From the NCBI GenBank assembly GCA_020161065.1, contig JAIUPH010000023.1, positions 45,552 to 109,551 of the forward strand: 64,000 bases of DNA. The letters run 5' to 3'. Shown one piece after another: positions 44,480 to 54,075 of the stretch. The first letter of the stretch is position 1. The number at the start of each line of letters is the position of its first letter. Both the position numbers and the translations under genes were made by a program. The notes under the pieces are model-generated. The model was not told the origin of the DNA, did not search any database, and saw nothing but the letters and a program-made list of their open reading frames with translations. This DNA is from Pseudomonadota bacterium. Its GTDB lineage: Bacteria; Pseudomonadota; Gammaproteobacteria; Burkholderiales; Burkholderiaceae_C.

Positions 44480-45685
44480 TCAGGCCGGCGCGCGCAGCAC
44501 GTCCTGCAGCCGCGGCAGCGCTGCGCTGCCGGGCAGCACCTCGCGGTCGAGCGCGGCGCGCGCCACCTGCAGATGGTCGGCCAGCACCGGCCGCAGCACG
44601 GCGCGCAGGTCGGTGGTGATGCGCAGGTCGCGGCCTTCGTAGCGGTCTTTCGCGGCCAGGCCCGGCCAGTCGGCCAGCACGCGGCCGCCGCGCACGGCGC
44701 CGCCCAGCAGCAAGGCCGCGCCGCCGCTGCCGTGGTCGGTGCCGCCATTGCCGTTGGCCGCCACCGCGCGGCCGAACTCGGTGGCCACCAGCACGACGGT
44801 GTGCGCCCAGGCGCTGCCGTCGCCTTGCAACAGCCCCTCGCGCAAAGCCGCCAGCATGCCGTCCAACGTGCGCAGACTGTTGGCCGTGGCGCCTTGCGGC
44901 GCGGCCTGGTTGGTGTGCGAGTCCCAGCCGCCCAGTTCCAGCACGGCCACCGTCAGCCCGCCGGGGGCGCGCAGGAACTCGGCCGCCTGGCGCGCCAGCG
45001 TCAAGGCGATGCGGCCGCCGCCTGCCGCGCCCGGCGTGGCCAGGCGCTCGCGCATCGCGGCTTCCTCGTGCAGGCCGCGGGCACGCGCCAGCGCCGGCGC
45101 CAGTTCGGCGTCGGCTTCGTACAGGCTGGCCAGCCGCGCCACCAGGTCCGCCGCCGGCTCGGGCAGTTGCGACGGCGCCCAGGTGTCGACCGCCGTCGCG
45201 CCGCGCAGCGCCAGCGGCACGGCGGTGCTGAGCGCCACGCCGCGCCGGCCCGAGGCCTGCAGCGCGCGGCCCAGCCAGCCGCTCGTCAGCTCGTGCGGCC
45301 GGCTGCCGCCGGACTCCAGCACCTGTTGCGCGTCGAAGTGCGAGCGCTCGCGGTACGGCAGCCCAGTGGCGTGCACGACGAGCAGTTCGCCGCTGCCATA
45401 GAGGCCATGCGCCTGCGCCAGCAGCGGGTGCAGCGCGAACGGGCCGCCGGCCAGCGGCAGCGCCGCATCGGCCGCGGCGGCCAGCGTGCCGCGCGCCGCC
45501 GCCCAAGCGGGGTCGCCCGGCGCGGGCGCGGCCATCAGGCCGTCCATGCCGCCGCGCAGGATCAGGAACACGAAGCGCTGGGGCCGTGTGTCGCCGGCGC
45601 TGCCGGCCAGGCTCAGCCGCGCCCAGGGCGCCAGCGTGCCGCCCACAATCGTCGTTAGCGCGCGGCGGCGGGTGGCGTTCATCAT
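44480..45685 (-). CDS. DUF1501 protein, Tat-exported
   Basis: 401 residues. A Tat-type leader (TRRRALTTIVGGTLAPWARL) precedes FVFLILRGGMDGLMAAPAPGD, which with VLELGGWDSHTNQ and VVLVATEFGRAVAANGNGGTDHG is the DUF1501 pattern, part of the alkaline-phosphatase-like superfamily. Function unknown. It lies 19 bp after a DUF1800 gene; the two are usually paired. Confidence 0.9.
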   Translation of the reverse strand: MMNATRRRALTTIVGGTLAPWARLSLAGSAGDTRPQRFVFLILRGGMDGLMAAPAPGDPAWAAARGTLAAAADAALPLAGGPFALHPLLAQAHGLYGSGELLVVHATGLPYRERSHFDAQQVLESGGSRPHELTSGWLGRALQASGRRGVALSTAVPLALRGATAVDTWAPSQLPEPAADLVARLASLYEADAELAPALARARGLHEEAAMRERLATPGAAGGGRIALTLARQAAEFLRAPGGLTVAVLELGGWDSHTNQAAPQGATANSLRTLDGMLAALREGLLQGDGSAWAHTVVLVATEFGRAVAANGNGGTDHGSGGAALLLGGAVRGGRVLADWPGLAAKDRYEGRDLRITTDLRAVLRPVLADHLQVARAALDREVLPGSAALPRLQDVLRAPA

Positions 45686-45704
45686 TTGCGTTGGCTCCTT
45701 GCGC

Positions 45705-47189
45705 TCAACGGCGCTGGAACTCGGGGCTCAGCAGCAGCAGCGCGAACGCCTGCGGGCCGTCGGCGGCGCGTTCGATCTGCTGGCGCGTGGCCTCGCCCAG
45801 CAGCGGGCCCAGGCTTTGCGGCGCCAGCGCGCGGGCGTCGACCTGCGGCCCCAGGCGCTCGGCCAGGCGGGTGGCCCATTCGATGCGCTTCCACAAGGCG
45901 TCGGGACCCAGCCACTCGTCGGCGCGATCGGGCCAGCCGGCCGGCGACGGCGCGGCCTGCAGCCGCTGGCCGAGCTGCGTGACGCCGCCGTCGCCGGCGC
46001 GGCGGAAGGCCGCTTCGCCCAGGCCCAGCAGCCGCGCGCTGCCGACTACGAACTCTTCGGGCGTCTTCAGCTTGCGCGGCGCCGGCAGCCAGGCTTCGGG
46101 GCTTTGCAGCAGCGCGGCGTAGACCGCGGGCAGATCGCCGCCGCTGCGCCGGTAGGCCTGGGCCAGGCGCTCGACCACCGCCGCCGGCGGCTCGTCGGCG
46201 ATGAAGTGGCGCGCCAGCTTGGTGGCGATGAAGCGCGCCGTCGACGGGTGCTGCGCCAGGTCGCGCAGCAGTTCGTCCAGCGCCTGCGGGCCCTCGGCAT
46301 AACGCCGGTTCAAAACGGATTTGGCGCCGGGCTGGTGCCAGGCGGGGTCGAACACCGTCGCCGAGACGGCGGCCGGCGGCGCGTCGCCGGCGAAGTCGCG
46401 CAAGGGCACGCGCCAGCCGGTCAGCACGCGGGCGAACTCGGTCACGTCGGCTTGGGTGTAGCCGCCCCAGCCGCCGTAGGCGGCGCCGCCGCCGCTGACG
46501 CCCAGCGTGTGCAGCTCCAGCACTTCGCGCGCCAGGTTTTCGTTGAGGCCGCTGAGCCGCGGCGCCTGCAGCCGCTGCAGGCGCTGCAGGCGCAGAACCA
46601 CGCGCGACTGCGGGCCGGCCGACTGGTCGTTGTCCAGGTACCGCAGCATCGCCGGGTGCTTGACGGCGGCGGCCAGCAGCGTCTCGAAGCGGCCGGCGAT
46701 GTGCGGGCGGATCGCTTCGCGCTCGAACGCGCCCACCAGGCCGCGCGCGCTGGCCTTGGCCATCGACACTGTGAAGTGGTTGGCCCAGAACAGCGCCAGC
46801 CGCTCGGCGAAAGGCCGCTCGGTGGTGGCCGCGGTGAGCAGCCGGGCGCGCAGGTCGGCCTGCACGATGGCGCGGAAGTGCTCGGCAAACGGCTGCTCGG
46901 CCGCCGGCGCCGCCGCCGGCATTGCGCCCGCGGCCGGCGGGCGCTGTGCTTGCGGTTGCGGTTGCGGTTGCGGCTGCGCTGGCGGTTGCTGTTGCCGCAG
47001 CTGCCGATAGCGCACGATGGCGCGCAACCCGGTCGCGGCGTCGGCCAGGTCCTGGCCGCGTTGCGGGTCGGCCGGGCCGATCTGCGCCAGCAGCCAGCCG
47101 CGTGGGTCGGCGGCCATCGCGTCGAGCCGCGCTTCGCCGAGGCCGAAGCGATGGGCGGCGATGGCGGCAGCGGTGGGCGCGGGGTTCAT
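45705..47189 (-). CDS. DUF1800 protein
   Basis: 494 residues from the MNPAPTAA methionine. AAIAAHRFGLGEARLDAM at the start, LFWANHFTVSMAKASARGLVGAFEREAIRPH, YLDNDQSAG, NENLAREVLELHTLG and ATKLARHFIADEPP are DUF1800 motifs. A PQ-repeat linker (6-bp DNA unit) lies at ~75-85. Mostly helical, function unknown; genetic pairing with DUF1501 suggests one exported complex. A signal peptide is not evident. Confidence 0.9.
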   Translation of the reverse strand: MNPAPTAAAIAAHRFGLGEARLDAMAADPRGWLLAQIGPADPQRGQDLADAATGLRAIVRYRQLRQQQPPAQPQPQPQPQAQRPPAAGAMPAAAPAAEQPFAEHFRAIVQADLRARLLTAATTERPFAERLALFWANHFTVSMAKASARGLVGAFEREAIRPHIAGRFETLLAAAVKHPAMLRYLDNDQSAGPQSRVVLRLQRLQRLQAPRLSGLNENLAREVLELHTLGVSGGGAAYGGWGGYTQADVTEFARVLTGWRVPLRDFAGDAPPAAVSATVFDPAWHQPGAKSVLNRRYAEGPQALDELLRDLAQHPSTARFIATKLARHFIADEPPAAVVERLAQAYRRSGGDLPAVYAALLQSPEAWLPAPRKLKTPEEFVVGSARLLGLGEAAFRRAGDGGVTQLGQRLQAAPSPAGWPDRADEWLGPDALWKRIEWATRLAERLGPQVDARALAPQSLGPLLGEATRQQIERAADGPQAFALLLLSPEFQRR

Positions 47190-47274
47190 GGCCGCCGCAG
47201 TGTGCACGAAGGGCGGCCGCGCCGCCGTCGCGCGACGGTAAGCGGCCGGTGAAGAAGCGTATCGTCGCGCCGGC

Positions 47275-48600
47275 TCAGCGGGCCAGCAGGGCGTTGATGG
47301 CCTCGATGTCGCCGGCCGCCAGCTGGCCCGCGGCCTGACGCAGCCGCAGCGTATTGACCAGCACGTCGTAGCGCGCCTTGGCGAGGTCGCGCTGCGTCTG
47401 GTAGAGCGCGGTCTGCGCGTTCAGCACGTCGAGGTTGACGCGCACGCCGACGCGGTAGCCGAGCTGCGTGGCCTCCAGCGCCAGCTTGCTGGAGGCTTCG
47501 GCCGCTTCCAGCGCCTTCACCTGCGCCTGGCCCGACTGCACGCCGAAGTAGGCCACGCGCGTGCCTTGGGCGATGGCGCGGCGCGCGGTGTCGAGGTCTT
47601 GGCGCGCCTTCTCTTCGAGCAGCAGCTTTTCCTGGATGCTGTTCTGCGTGCTGCCGCCGGTGTAGAGCGGCCAGTTGAACTGCAGCCCGATGGTGGCGGT
47701 GCGCGTGGTGCCGGGCAGGCCCGACAAGGTGCTGCCGCTGAGCCGCTGGGCGCCGACCGAGCCCACCGCGTCGAGCGTGAACTTCTCGGCGGCGCGCGCC
47801 TTCTCGGTTTCGAGCTGCGCGATGTCGACCGCGACGCGGGCGCGCCGCACCGTGGGGTGCTGGGCGTCGGCGCTGCCGACCCAGGCTTCCACGTCGGCCG
47901 GCTGGATGGGCGGCAGCACGGCCGGCAGCGCCAGCGGCCGCGGCTCGGTGCTGCTGCGGCCGACCAGCTGGTCGAGCGCGATGCGCTTGGTGCGCAGGTC
48001 GTTGTCGGCGGCGATCTCGTCGGCCTGCGCCTTGTCGTAGCGCGCCTGGGCTTCGCGGGTGTCGGTGATGGTGGCGGTGCCGACCTCGAAATTGCGCTTG
48101 GCCGAAGCCAGCTGCTCGGTGATGGCCGCCTTGTTGGCGCGCACCGTGCCCAGCGTGTCCTGCGCGGCCAGCACGTCGAAGTAGGCCTGCGACACGCGCA
48201 GCAGCAGGTCTTGCTCGGCGGTCTCGAGGTCGGCCTTGGCGATCTCCAGCGTCTTGCGGGCCTGGGCGATGATCGCGTCGTTGCTGCGGTTGATGACGGC
48301 GTAGCGCCCGGTCAGGTTGGCGGCCAGCGCGTTGCTGTCGCCGCTGCCGCCGATCGGCGGGTCGATGCGCGAGGTGGTGGCGCTGCCGCTCAAGGCGGCC
48401 TGCGGCCTGGCGATGCCTTCGATGGCGGCGACGCGGTAGTCGGCCGAACGGTACAGGGCCTGCGCCGACAGGAAGGCCGCGTCGTAGGGGCGCGCGGCCT
48501 CGTACAAGTCCTTCAGGCTTTGCGCCTGCGCGCCGCTGCCGAGCAACAGGGTCGCCGCCAGGGCCAGGGCGGACAGGAGGGGCGGGCGCAGCAAGGGCAT
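47275..48600 (-). CDS. tolC: TolC-family outer-membrane efflux channel
   Basis: 441 residues with a signal peptide ending GSGAQAQ. The two-fold repeat of long coiled helices and strands is visible (SLKDLYEAARPYDAAFLSAQ, LRVSQAYFDVLAAQDTLGTV; IGLQFNWPLYTGG, TRVAYFGVQSGQAQVKALE). It forms the trimeric exit duct for RND and other pumps; the RND operon on the same strand 1.1 kb upstream lacks its own outer-membrane gene, so they probably work together. Confidence 0.93.
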   Translation of the reverse strand: MPLLRPPLLSALALAATLLLGSGAQAQSLKDLYEAARPYDAAFLSAQALYRSADYRVAAIEGIARPQAALSGSATTSRIDPPIGGSGDSNALAANLTGRYAVINRSNDAIIAQARKTLEIAKADLETAEQDLLLRVSQAYFDVLAAQDTLGTVRANKAAITEQLASAKRNFEVGTATITDTREAQARYDKAQADEIAADNDLRTKRIALDQLVGRSSTEPRPLALPAVLPPIQPADVEAWVGSADAQHPTVRRARVAVDIAQLETEKARAAEKFTLDAVGSVGAQRLSGSTLSGLPGTTRTATIGLQFNWPLYTGGSTQNSIQEKLLLEEKARQDLDTARRAIAQGTRVAYFGVQSGQAQVKALEAAEASSKLALEATQLGYRVGVRVNLDVLNAQTALYQTQRDLAKARYDVLVNTLRLRQAAGQLAAGDIEAINALLAR

Positions 48601-48646
48601 TGAGGGTCCTCGATCGGAAGGCGGGGATAGCGGGGAAAGCGAAAGG

Positions 48647-48979
48647 TCAGTAGCGCGGCACGCTGGCGTCGACCTCGCGCGACCAGGCGTCGATGCCGCC
48701 CGTCAGGTTATAGACGGCGCCGTAGCCCTGCTGCACCAGGAATGCGACGACCTGCGCGCTGCGGGCGCCGTGATGGCAGATGCAGACGACGGACCGCGCG
48801 CGGTCGATGTCGGCCAGGCGCTGCGGGATCTGCATCATCGGCACGAACAGCGCGTCGCCGCTGCCCGCGGGGATGCGCGCCAGCGCCGTCTCCCAGGGCT
48901 CGCGCACGTCCAGCAGCAGCGGCCGCGCCTGCGCGTCGGCGCACAGCGCGGCCAGTTCGGGAGCGGTGAGCGACTGCAC
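48647..48979 (-). CDS. Rhodanese-like sulfurtransferase
   Basis: 110 residues, single rhodanese domain starting with GTG. LLLDVREPWETALARIPAG is the first motif, and the catalytic Cys is in VCICHHGARSAQVVAFL (~67). Transfers sulfane sulfur; the acceptor is unknown. It lies between pcm and tolC, a conserved order in Burkholderiales. Confidence 0.92.
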   Translation of the reverse strand: MQSLTAPELAALCADAQARPLLLDVREPWETALARIPAGSGDALFVPMMQIPQRLADIDRARSVVCICHHGARSAQVVAFLVQQGYGAVYNLTGGIDAWSREVDASVPRY

Positions 48980-49010
48980 GGGGCGAGGGGCCGTTCGGAC
49001 GCCGCCGGCT

Positions 49011-49673
49011 TCAGAAGTGGAACGCCGGCTTCTCGGCGAAGCCGTCGAGCCGCGGCGCCACCACGTCGAACAGCTCGCGCTGCTGCCAGCCGGCGTCGCC
49101 CGTGCGGGTGAAGAGGGTGGCGCGCATCATCGGCTCGTCGCCGACGATGGCCAGCAGCCGGCCGCCGGGCTTGAGCTGCTCCAGCAGCACGCGCGGCACC
49201 TCGGCCACCGAGCCGGAGAGCAGGATCACGTCGTACGGCGCCTCCGGCGCGTGGCCGCGCGCGCCTTCGGCGGCGCTGCAAGCCGCCACCTGCACGTTCA
49301 GCAGGCCGTTGCGGCGCAGGTTCTCGCGCGCCATCTTGGCCAGCTCGGGCCGGCATTCCAGCGTGACCACCTGCTGCGCGCGGTGCGCCAGCAAGGCCGC
49401 CATGAAGCCCGAGCCGGCGCCGATCTCCAGCGCCTTCTCGTGGCGCTGCACCTTCAGTTCCTGCAGCAGCCGGGCCTCCAGCCGCGGTTCCAGCATGCAC
49501 TGGCCGTCGGGCAGCGGCACTTGGGTGTCGAAGAAGGCCAGCGCGCGCAAGCCCGGCGGCACGAAGTCCTCGCGCCGCACGGTGGCCAGCAGCGACAGCA
49601 CGTTGGCATCGAGCACGTCCCAGGGGCGGATCTGCTGCTCGATCATGTTGAAGCGGGCGGTTTCGAGGTTCAT
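49011..49673 (-). CDS. pcm: Protein-L-isoaspartate O-methyltransferase-like
   Basis: 220 residues. SAM motif ALEIGAGSGFMAALLAH (~80-96), VVTLECRPELAKMARENL, and the Pcm pre-motif MIEQQIRPWDVLD/REDFVPP. The SGSV of YDVILLSGSVAEVP fits the Pcm loop. Repairs isoaspartyl residues if active; the set of residues around the peptide site is less conserved than in E. coli Pcm, as in the Burkholderiales group found next to rhodanese and tolC. Confidence 0.85.
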   Translation of the reverse strand: MNLETARFNMIEQQIRPWDVLDANVLSLLATVRREDFVPPGLRALAFFDTQVPLPDGQCMLEPRLEARLLQELKVQRHEKALEIGAGSGFMAALLAHRAQQVVTLECRPELAKMARENLRRNGLLNVQVAACSAAEGARGHAPEAPYDVILLSGSVAEVPRVLLEQLKPGGRLLAIVGDEPMMRATLFTRTGDAGWQQRELFDVVAPRLDGFAEKPAFHF

Positions 49674-49715
49674 TTGTTTACCGTGGGGGGTATTGTAGGG
49701 CAGGGCGCCGAAATT

Positions 49716-52700
49716 CTAGGCGCTGAGCTTGACGGCAGCCTGATCGGCCGCCGGCCGGCGCCGGCGGCGGCGCGCCCAGGCCGCCAGGTCGTCGAGCCAG
49801 CAATAGATGACCGGCACCACCACCAGCGTCAGCAGCGACGAGGTGATGACGCCGCCGATCACCGCCTGCCCCATCGGCGCGCGCTGCTCCGAGCCTTCGC
49901 TGACGGCAAAGGCCAGCGGCACCATGCCGAAGACCATCGCCAGCGTCGTCATCAAAATGGGCCGCAGCCGCACGCGCGCGGCGTGCAGCAGGGCCTGGTT
50001 GCGGTCCATGCCGGCCTCTCTGGAACGGATGGCAAAGTCGACCAGCAGGATCGCGTTCTTGGTCACCAGCCCCATCAGCATGACGATGCCGATGATCGAG
50101 AACATGTTCAGCGTGGAGCGGAAGAACAGCAGCGCCAGCACCACGCCGATCAGCGTCAGCGGCAGCGAGCTCATCAGCGCCAGCGGCTGCAGGAAGCTCT
50201 TGAACTGGCTGGCCAGGATCATGTAGATGAAGACCACGGCCAGCGCCAGCGCGGCCAGCGCGTAGCCAAAGCTCTCCTGCATGTTCTTGGTCGAGCCGCC
50301 GAAGCTGTAGCGGTAGCCCGGCGGCCAGGCGATGGCGTCGAGCGCGCGGCGGATCTCGGTGGAGACGTCGCCCGAGCTGCGGCCCAGCACGTTGGCGTCG
50401 ACGTTGATCTCGCGCGTGAGGTCGCGCCGGTTGATCTGGTTGGGCCCGGTCGACGGCAGCACCTCGGCCACCTGCGACAGCCGCACGATGCGCGGGCTGC
50501 CGTCGGCCGCCGTGCCGACGATCAACGGCAGGTTGGACAGGTCCGCGCCGTCGGCGCGCGCCTCGGGGCCCAGGCGCACGATCACGTCGTAGGTCTCGCC
50601 GTCGGCGGCGCGCCAGTTGCCCACCGTCTGGCCGGCCACCAGCACGCGCAGCGCGGAGGCCACGGCGTTGACGTTGAGGCCGAGGTCGGACGCCGCGTCG
50701 CGCCGCATGCGGATGGCCACGGTCGGCTTGTCGGGCTTGAGCGTGCTGTCCACGTCCACCAGGCCGGGGATGGCGGCCAGCTTGGGCGCCAGGCCGCGCC
50801 ACAGGCGTTCCAGCTCGGCGAGGTCGGGGCCCTGGATCGAGAACTGCAGCGTCTTGCCGCCGCCGAGGTCGGTGACGCCGATGTTGGTGACGGTGATGCC
50901 GGGAATGCGCGCCAGCTTCTCGCGCAGGCTGACGGTGAGGTCGTCGACGCTGGCCTTGCGGTTCTTGCGGTCGACCAGGCGCACGTAGGTCGAGCCGTAG
51001 ATCTTGCCGGCCGCGATGCCGCTGTTGATGGTGGTCACCGTGTACTGCACCTCGGGCATGGCGCGCAGCGCCGTGTCGATCTGGCGCGCGCGCGTCTCGG
51101 TGACTTCCAGCGCCGATCCCACCGGCGTGTAGAAGTTGACCACCGTCTCCGAGAAGTCGGCCTTGGGCACGAACTCGGCGCCGAGGATGGGAATGATGAA
51201 GAAGCTGGCCGCGAAGGTGGCGGCGGCCAGCAGCACGGTCTTGACCTTGTGCACCAGCGACCACGCGAGGATGGCCTGGTAGCCGTCGGACAGCCAATGC
51301 GTCAGCCGGTCGAAGGCGCCGGTGACGCGGCCCACGGTCTTGTCGTACAGCGTGACCGGCGCGCCGGGGTGCGCGCCGTGCGCGTGCGGGTCGTTCCACA
51401 CGCTGGACAGCATGGGGTCGAGCGTGAAGCTGACGAACATCGAGATCAGCACCGCGGCGACGATGGTGATGCCGAACTGGTGGAAGAACTTGCCGACGAT
51501 GCCGCCCATGAAGCCGATCGGCAGGAACACCGCGACGATCGACAGCGTGGTGGCCAGCACCGCCAGGCCGATCTCGTTGGTGCCGTCCAGCGCCGCGTCG
51601 TGCGCGCTCTTGCCCATCTGCACGTGGCGCACGATGTTCTCGCGCACGACGATGGCGTCGTCGATCAGCAGGCCCACGCACAGGCTCAGCGCCATCAGCG
51701 TGACGGTGTTGATCGTGAAGCCGAAGACGTACATGAACAGGAAGGTGCCGATCAGCGCGATCGGCAGCGTCAGCCCGGTGATGACGGTCGAGCGCCAGCT
51801 GTTGAGGAACAGGAAGACGATGGCGATGGTCAGCAGCGCGCCTTCGACCAGCGTGCGCTGCACGTTGGACACCGCGACGCGGATGGCGCGCGAGTTGTCG
51901 CGGTTGATCTCGGTCGTCACGCCGGCGGGCAACTGCCGCGCCACGTCGGCCAGCGCCGCCTTCAGGCCGTCGACCACGTCGATGGTGTTCTCGCCCTGGC
52001 TTTTCTGCACCGACAGCAGCACCGTGCGCCGGCCGTTGTAGAGCGCCAGGCTGTCCACCTCCTGCGGGCCGTCGACCACGTCGGCCAGCTGCCACAGCTT
52101 GACCGGCTGGCCGCCGTGGCGCGCGACGATGATCTCGCGGAACTCGGCCGGCGCCTTCATGCGCGCGTTGACCTGCACCACCGCCTCGCGCTCCTTCGAG
52201 CGCACGGCGCCCATCGGCAGCTCCTGGTTCTCGCTCTTCACGGCGGCCACGATCTGGTCGATGCCGATGCCCAAGGCCTCCATCGCCGCCGGCCGCACCT
52301 GGATGTTGATCTGCCGCGCCACGCCGCCCACCACGGTGACGGCGCCGACGCCGCGCACGTTCTCCAGCCGCTTCTGCAGCACCTGGGTGGCCCAGGTCGT
52401 CAGCTCCTGCGCGCTGCGGCTGCCGTCGGGCGAGAGGATGGCGACGTTGAAGATCGGCTGGCTCGCCGGGTCGAAGCGCGAGACGCGCGCGTCCTTCACC
52501 TCGTCGCGCAGCGTGGGCTTGATCAGCGCCACTTTCTCGCGCACGTCTTCGGCGGCGCGGCGGCCGTCGGCGTCCAGCTTGAACTGCACGACGACGACCG
52601 CCGTGCCTTCGTAGGAGCGCGAGAACACGGTGTCGATGCCGGCCACCGTGTTGACGGCTTCCTCGATCTTCTTGGTCACCTCGGCCTCGACGATCTCGGG

Positions 52701-52865
52701 CGAGGCGCCGGGGTAGTCCATCTGGATCACCACGGTGGGGATGTCGATGTCGGGGAACTGGTCGATCGACAACCGCTGGTAGCTGAACAGCCCCAGCACC
52801 ACGAAGGCCAGCATCACCATCGTGGCCAGCACCGGGTTGTGGATGGAAACGCGCGTGAACCACAT
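49716..52865 (-). CDS. RND-family efflux pump inner-membrane subunit
   Basis: 1049 residues, full AcrB/MdtC-type length. SIHNPVLATMVMLAFVVLGL is TM1; FPDIDIPTVVIQMDYPGASP follows; the proton-relay Asp pair is in GLLIDDAIVVREN (TM4, ~405-417), and a second set of helices starts near 860. Large periplasmic loops contain RRDLTREINVDANVLGRS. Drug/proton antiporter; substrates not predictable. 16 bp after the adaptor gene. Confidence 0.96.
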   Translation of the reverse strand: MWFTRVSIHNPVLATMVMLAFVVLGLFSYQRLSIDQFPDIDIPTVVIQMDYPGASPEIVEAEVTKKIEEAVNTVAGIDTVFSRSYEGTAVVVVQFKLDADGRRAAEDVREKVALIKPTLRDEVKDARVSRFDPASQPIFNVAILSPDGSRSAQELTTWATQVLQKRLENVRGVGAVTVVGGVARQINIQVRPAAMEALGIGIDQIVAAVKSENQELPMGAVRSKEREAVVQVNARMKAPAEFREIIVARHGGQPVKLWQLADVVDGPQEVDSLALYNGRRTVLLSVQKSQGENTIDVVDGLKAALADVARQLPAGVTTEINRDNSRAIRVAVSNVQRTLVEGALLTIAIVFLFLNSWRSTVITGLTLPIALIGTFLFMYVFGFTINTVTLMALSLCVGLLIDDAIVVRENIVRHVQMGKSAHDAALDGTNEIGLAVLATTLSIVAVFLPIGFMGGIVGKFFHQFGITIVAAVLISMFVSFTLDPMLSSVWNDPHAHGAHPGAPVTLYDKTVGRVTGAFDRLTHWLSDGYQAILAWSLVHKVKTVLLAAATFAASFFIIPILGAEFVPKADFSETVVNFYTPVGSALEVTETRARQIDTALRAMPEVQYTVTTINSGIAAGKIYGSTYVRLVDRKNRKASVDDLTVSLREKLARIPGITVTNIGVTDLGGGKTLQFSIQGPDLAELERLWRGLAPKLAAIPGLVDVDSTLKPDKPTVAIRMRRDAASDLGLNVNAVASALRVLVAGQTVGNWRAADGETYDVIVRLGPEARADGADLSNLPLIVGTAADGSPRIVRLSQVAEVLPSTGPNQINRRDLTREINVDANVLGRSSGDVSTEIRRALDAIAWPPGYRYSFGGSTKNMQESFGYALAALALAVVFIYMILASQFKSFLQPLALMSSLPLTLIGVVLALLFFRSTLNMFSIIGIVMLMGLVTKNAILLVDFAIRSREAGMDRNQALLHAARVRLRPILMTTLAMVFGMVPLAFAVSEGSEQRAPMGQAVIGGVITSSLLTLVVVPVIYCWLDDLAAWARRRRRRPAADQAAVKLSA

Positions 52866-52881
52866 GGCGGCGGCGCTCCGC

Positions 52882-54075
52882 TCAGGGCTTGGGCGCCGAG
52901 GCCGGCACGGCCGCGCGCGCCGATGCCGACGCCGACGCCGACGCCGGCAGTTGCACCGCGGTGCCGGCCGGCAGGCTGCCGACGCTGGCGCGCAGCACCG
53001 GCTCGCCCTCGGCCAGGCCGGACAGCACTTCCAGCGCCGGCTCGCGGCCGTTGCCGAAGTCGACCTCGCCGCGCGCGCCGATCTGCACCGCGCGCGGCTG
53101 CGCGCGGCCGCGTTCGACCACCAGCACCGTGGGGCGGCTTTGCTCGGTGCGCAAGGCGGCGGCCGGAATCGTCAGCGCCGTGCGGCGGTCGAGCTCGATG
53201 CTGCCGCGCGCGAACAGGCCCTGGCGCAGCCCGGGCTGCGCGGCCACCGCCAGGTAGGCCGTCACCGCGCGCGTGCCGCCCTGCGCGCTGGGGTTGATGC
53301 GCGCCACGGTGGCGGCCAGCGGCGCGCTCAGCCCGTCCACCTGCAGCGTGGCGCGCTGGCCGACGCGCACCGCCACCACGTCCTCGGGGGCGAGCGCGGC
53401 TTCCAGTTCGAGCCGGCTCAGGTCGACGATCTCCACCAGCTTGGCGTCGACCGATACGCGCTCGCCCGGCTGCACCAGGCGCTGCGCCACCAGGCCGGCC
53501 AGCGGGGCGCGCAGCTCGGCGTCCTGCACCGCCTTGCGCGCCAGCTCGGCGGCGGCCTTGGCGGCCTGCAGCGAGGCGCGGGCGCCGTTGGCGCTGCTGA
53601 GCGAGGTGTCGAGCGCGGTCTTCGAGATGAAGCCCTGGTCGACCAGCGCCTTGTTGTTGGCCAGCGTGCGCTCGGCAATCTCCAGCTGCGACTGCGCGGC
53701 GCCGGCCTGCTCTTCGGCTTGGCGCAGCCGCCACTGGTATTCGGTGGCGTCGAGGCGGCCCAGCAACTGGCCGGCCTGCACCGCGTCGCCCTCGCGCACC
53801 AGCAGCGTCTTCACCTCGGCCGCCACCTTGGCCTTGACGAAGGCGCTGTTGACGGCCTTGATGCCGCCCGACACCGGCAGCGTGGCCACCAGCTCGGCGC
53901 GCCGCGCCGGCGTGACGTCGGCCGCCGTCAACTCCAGGGCCAGCGCCGGCGCCGAAGCCGCCGTGGCCACCGCCGAGACCTGCGTGCGCTTGGACAGCAG
54001 CGCGCGGCCGATGCCCACGGCCAGCAGCAGTGCGGCGACGGTGACGATCAAGGTCCAGCGGAAACGACGGCTCAT
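52882..54075 (-). CDS. RND efflux periplasmic adaptor (membrane fusion protein)
   Basis: 397 residues. An N-terminal membrane anchor (WTLIVTVAALLLAVGIGRALL) leads to the adaptor core: lipoyl half VKAKVAAEVKTLLVREGDAVQAGQLLGRLD, a helical hairpin, ELRAPLAGLVAQRLVQPGERV, and a beta-barrel. The C-terminus has an ASASASAS stretch encoded by a 6-bp repeat. The start overlaps the tetR stop (ATGA). Confidence 0.94.
   Translation of the reverse strand: MSRRFRWTLIVTVAALLLAVGIGRALLSKRTQVSAVATAASAPALALELTAADVTPARRAELVATLPVSGGIKAVNSAFVKAKVAAEVKTLLVREGDAVQAGQLLGRLDATEYQWRLRQAEEQAGAAQSQLEIAERTLANNKALVDQGFISKTALDTSLSSANGARASLQAAKAAAELARKAVQDAELRAPLAGLVAQRLVQPGERVSVDAKLVEIVDLSRLELEAALAPEDVVAVRVGQRATLQVDGLSAPLAATVARINPSAQGGTRAVTAYLAVAAQPGLRQGLFARGSIELDRRTALTIPAAALRTEQSRPTVLVVERGRAQPRAVQIGARGEVDFGNGREPALEVLSGLAEGEPVLRASVGSLPAGTAVQLPASASASASARAAVPASAPKP

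Noticed and set aside
48780-53297. A 1505-codon open frame on the plus strand
   Set aside because: It lies antisense to rhodanese, pcm, the RND pump and part of the adaptor; composition is Arg/His/Gln/Gly-rich as expected for a shadow frame in GC-rich DNA.
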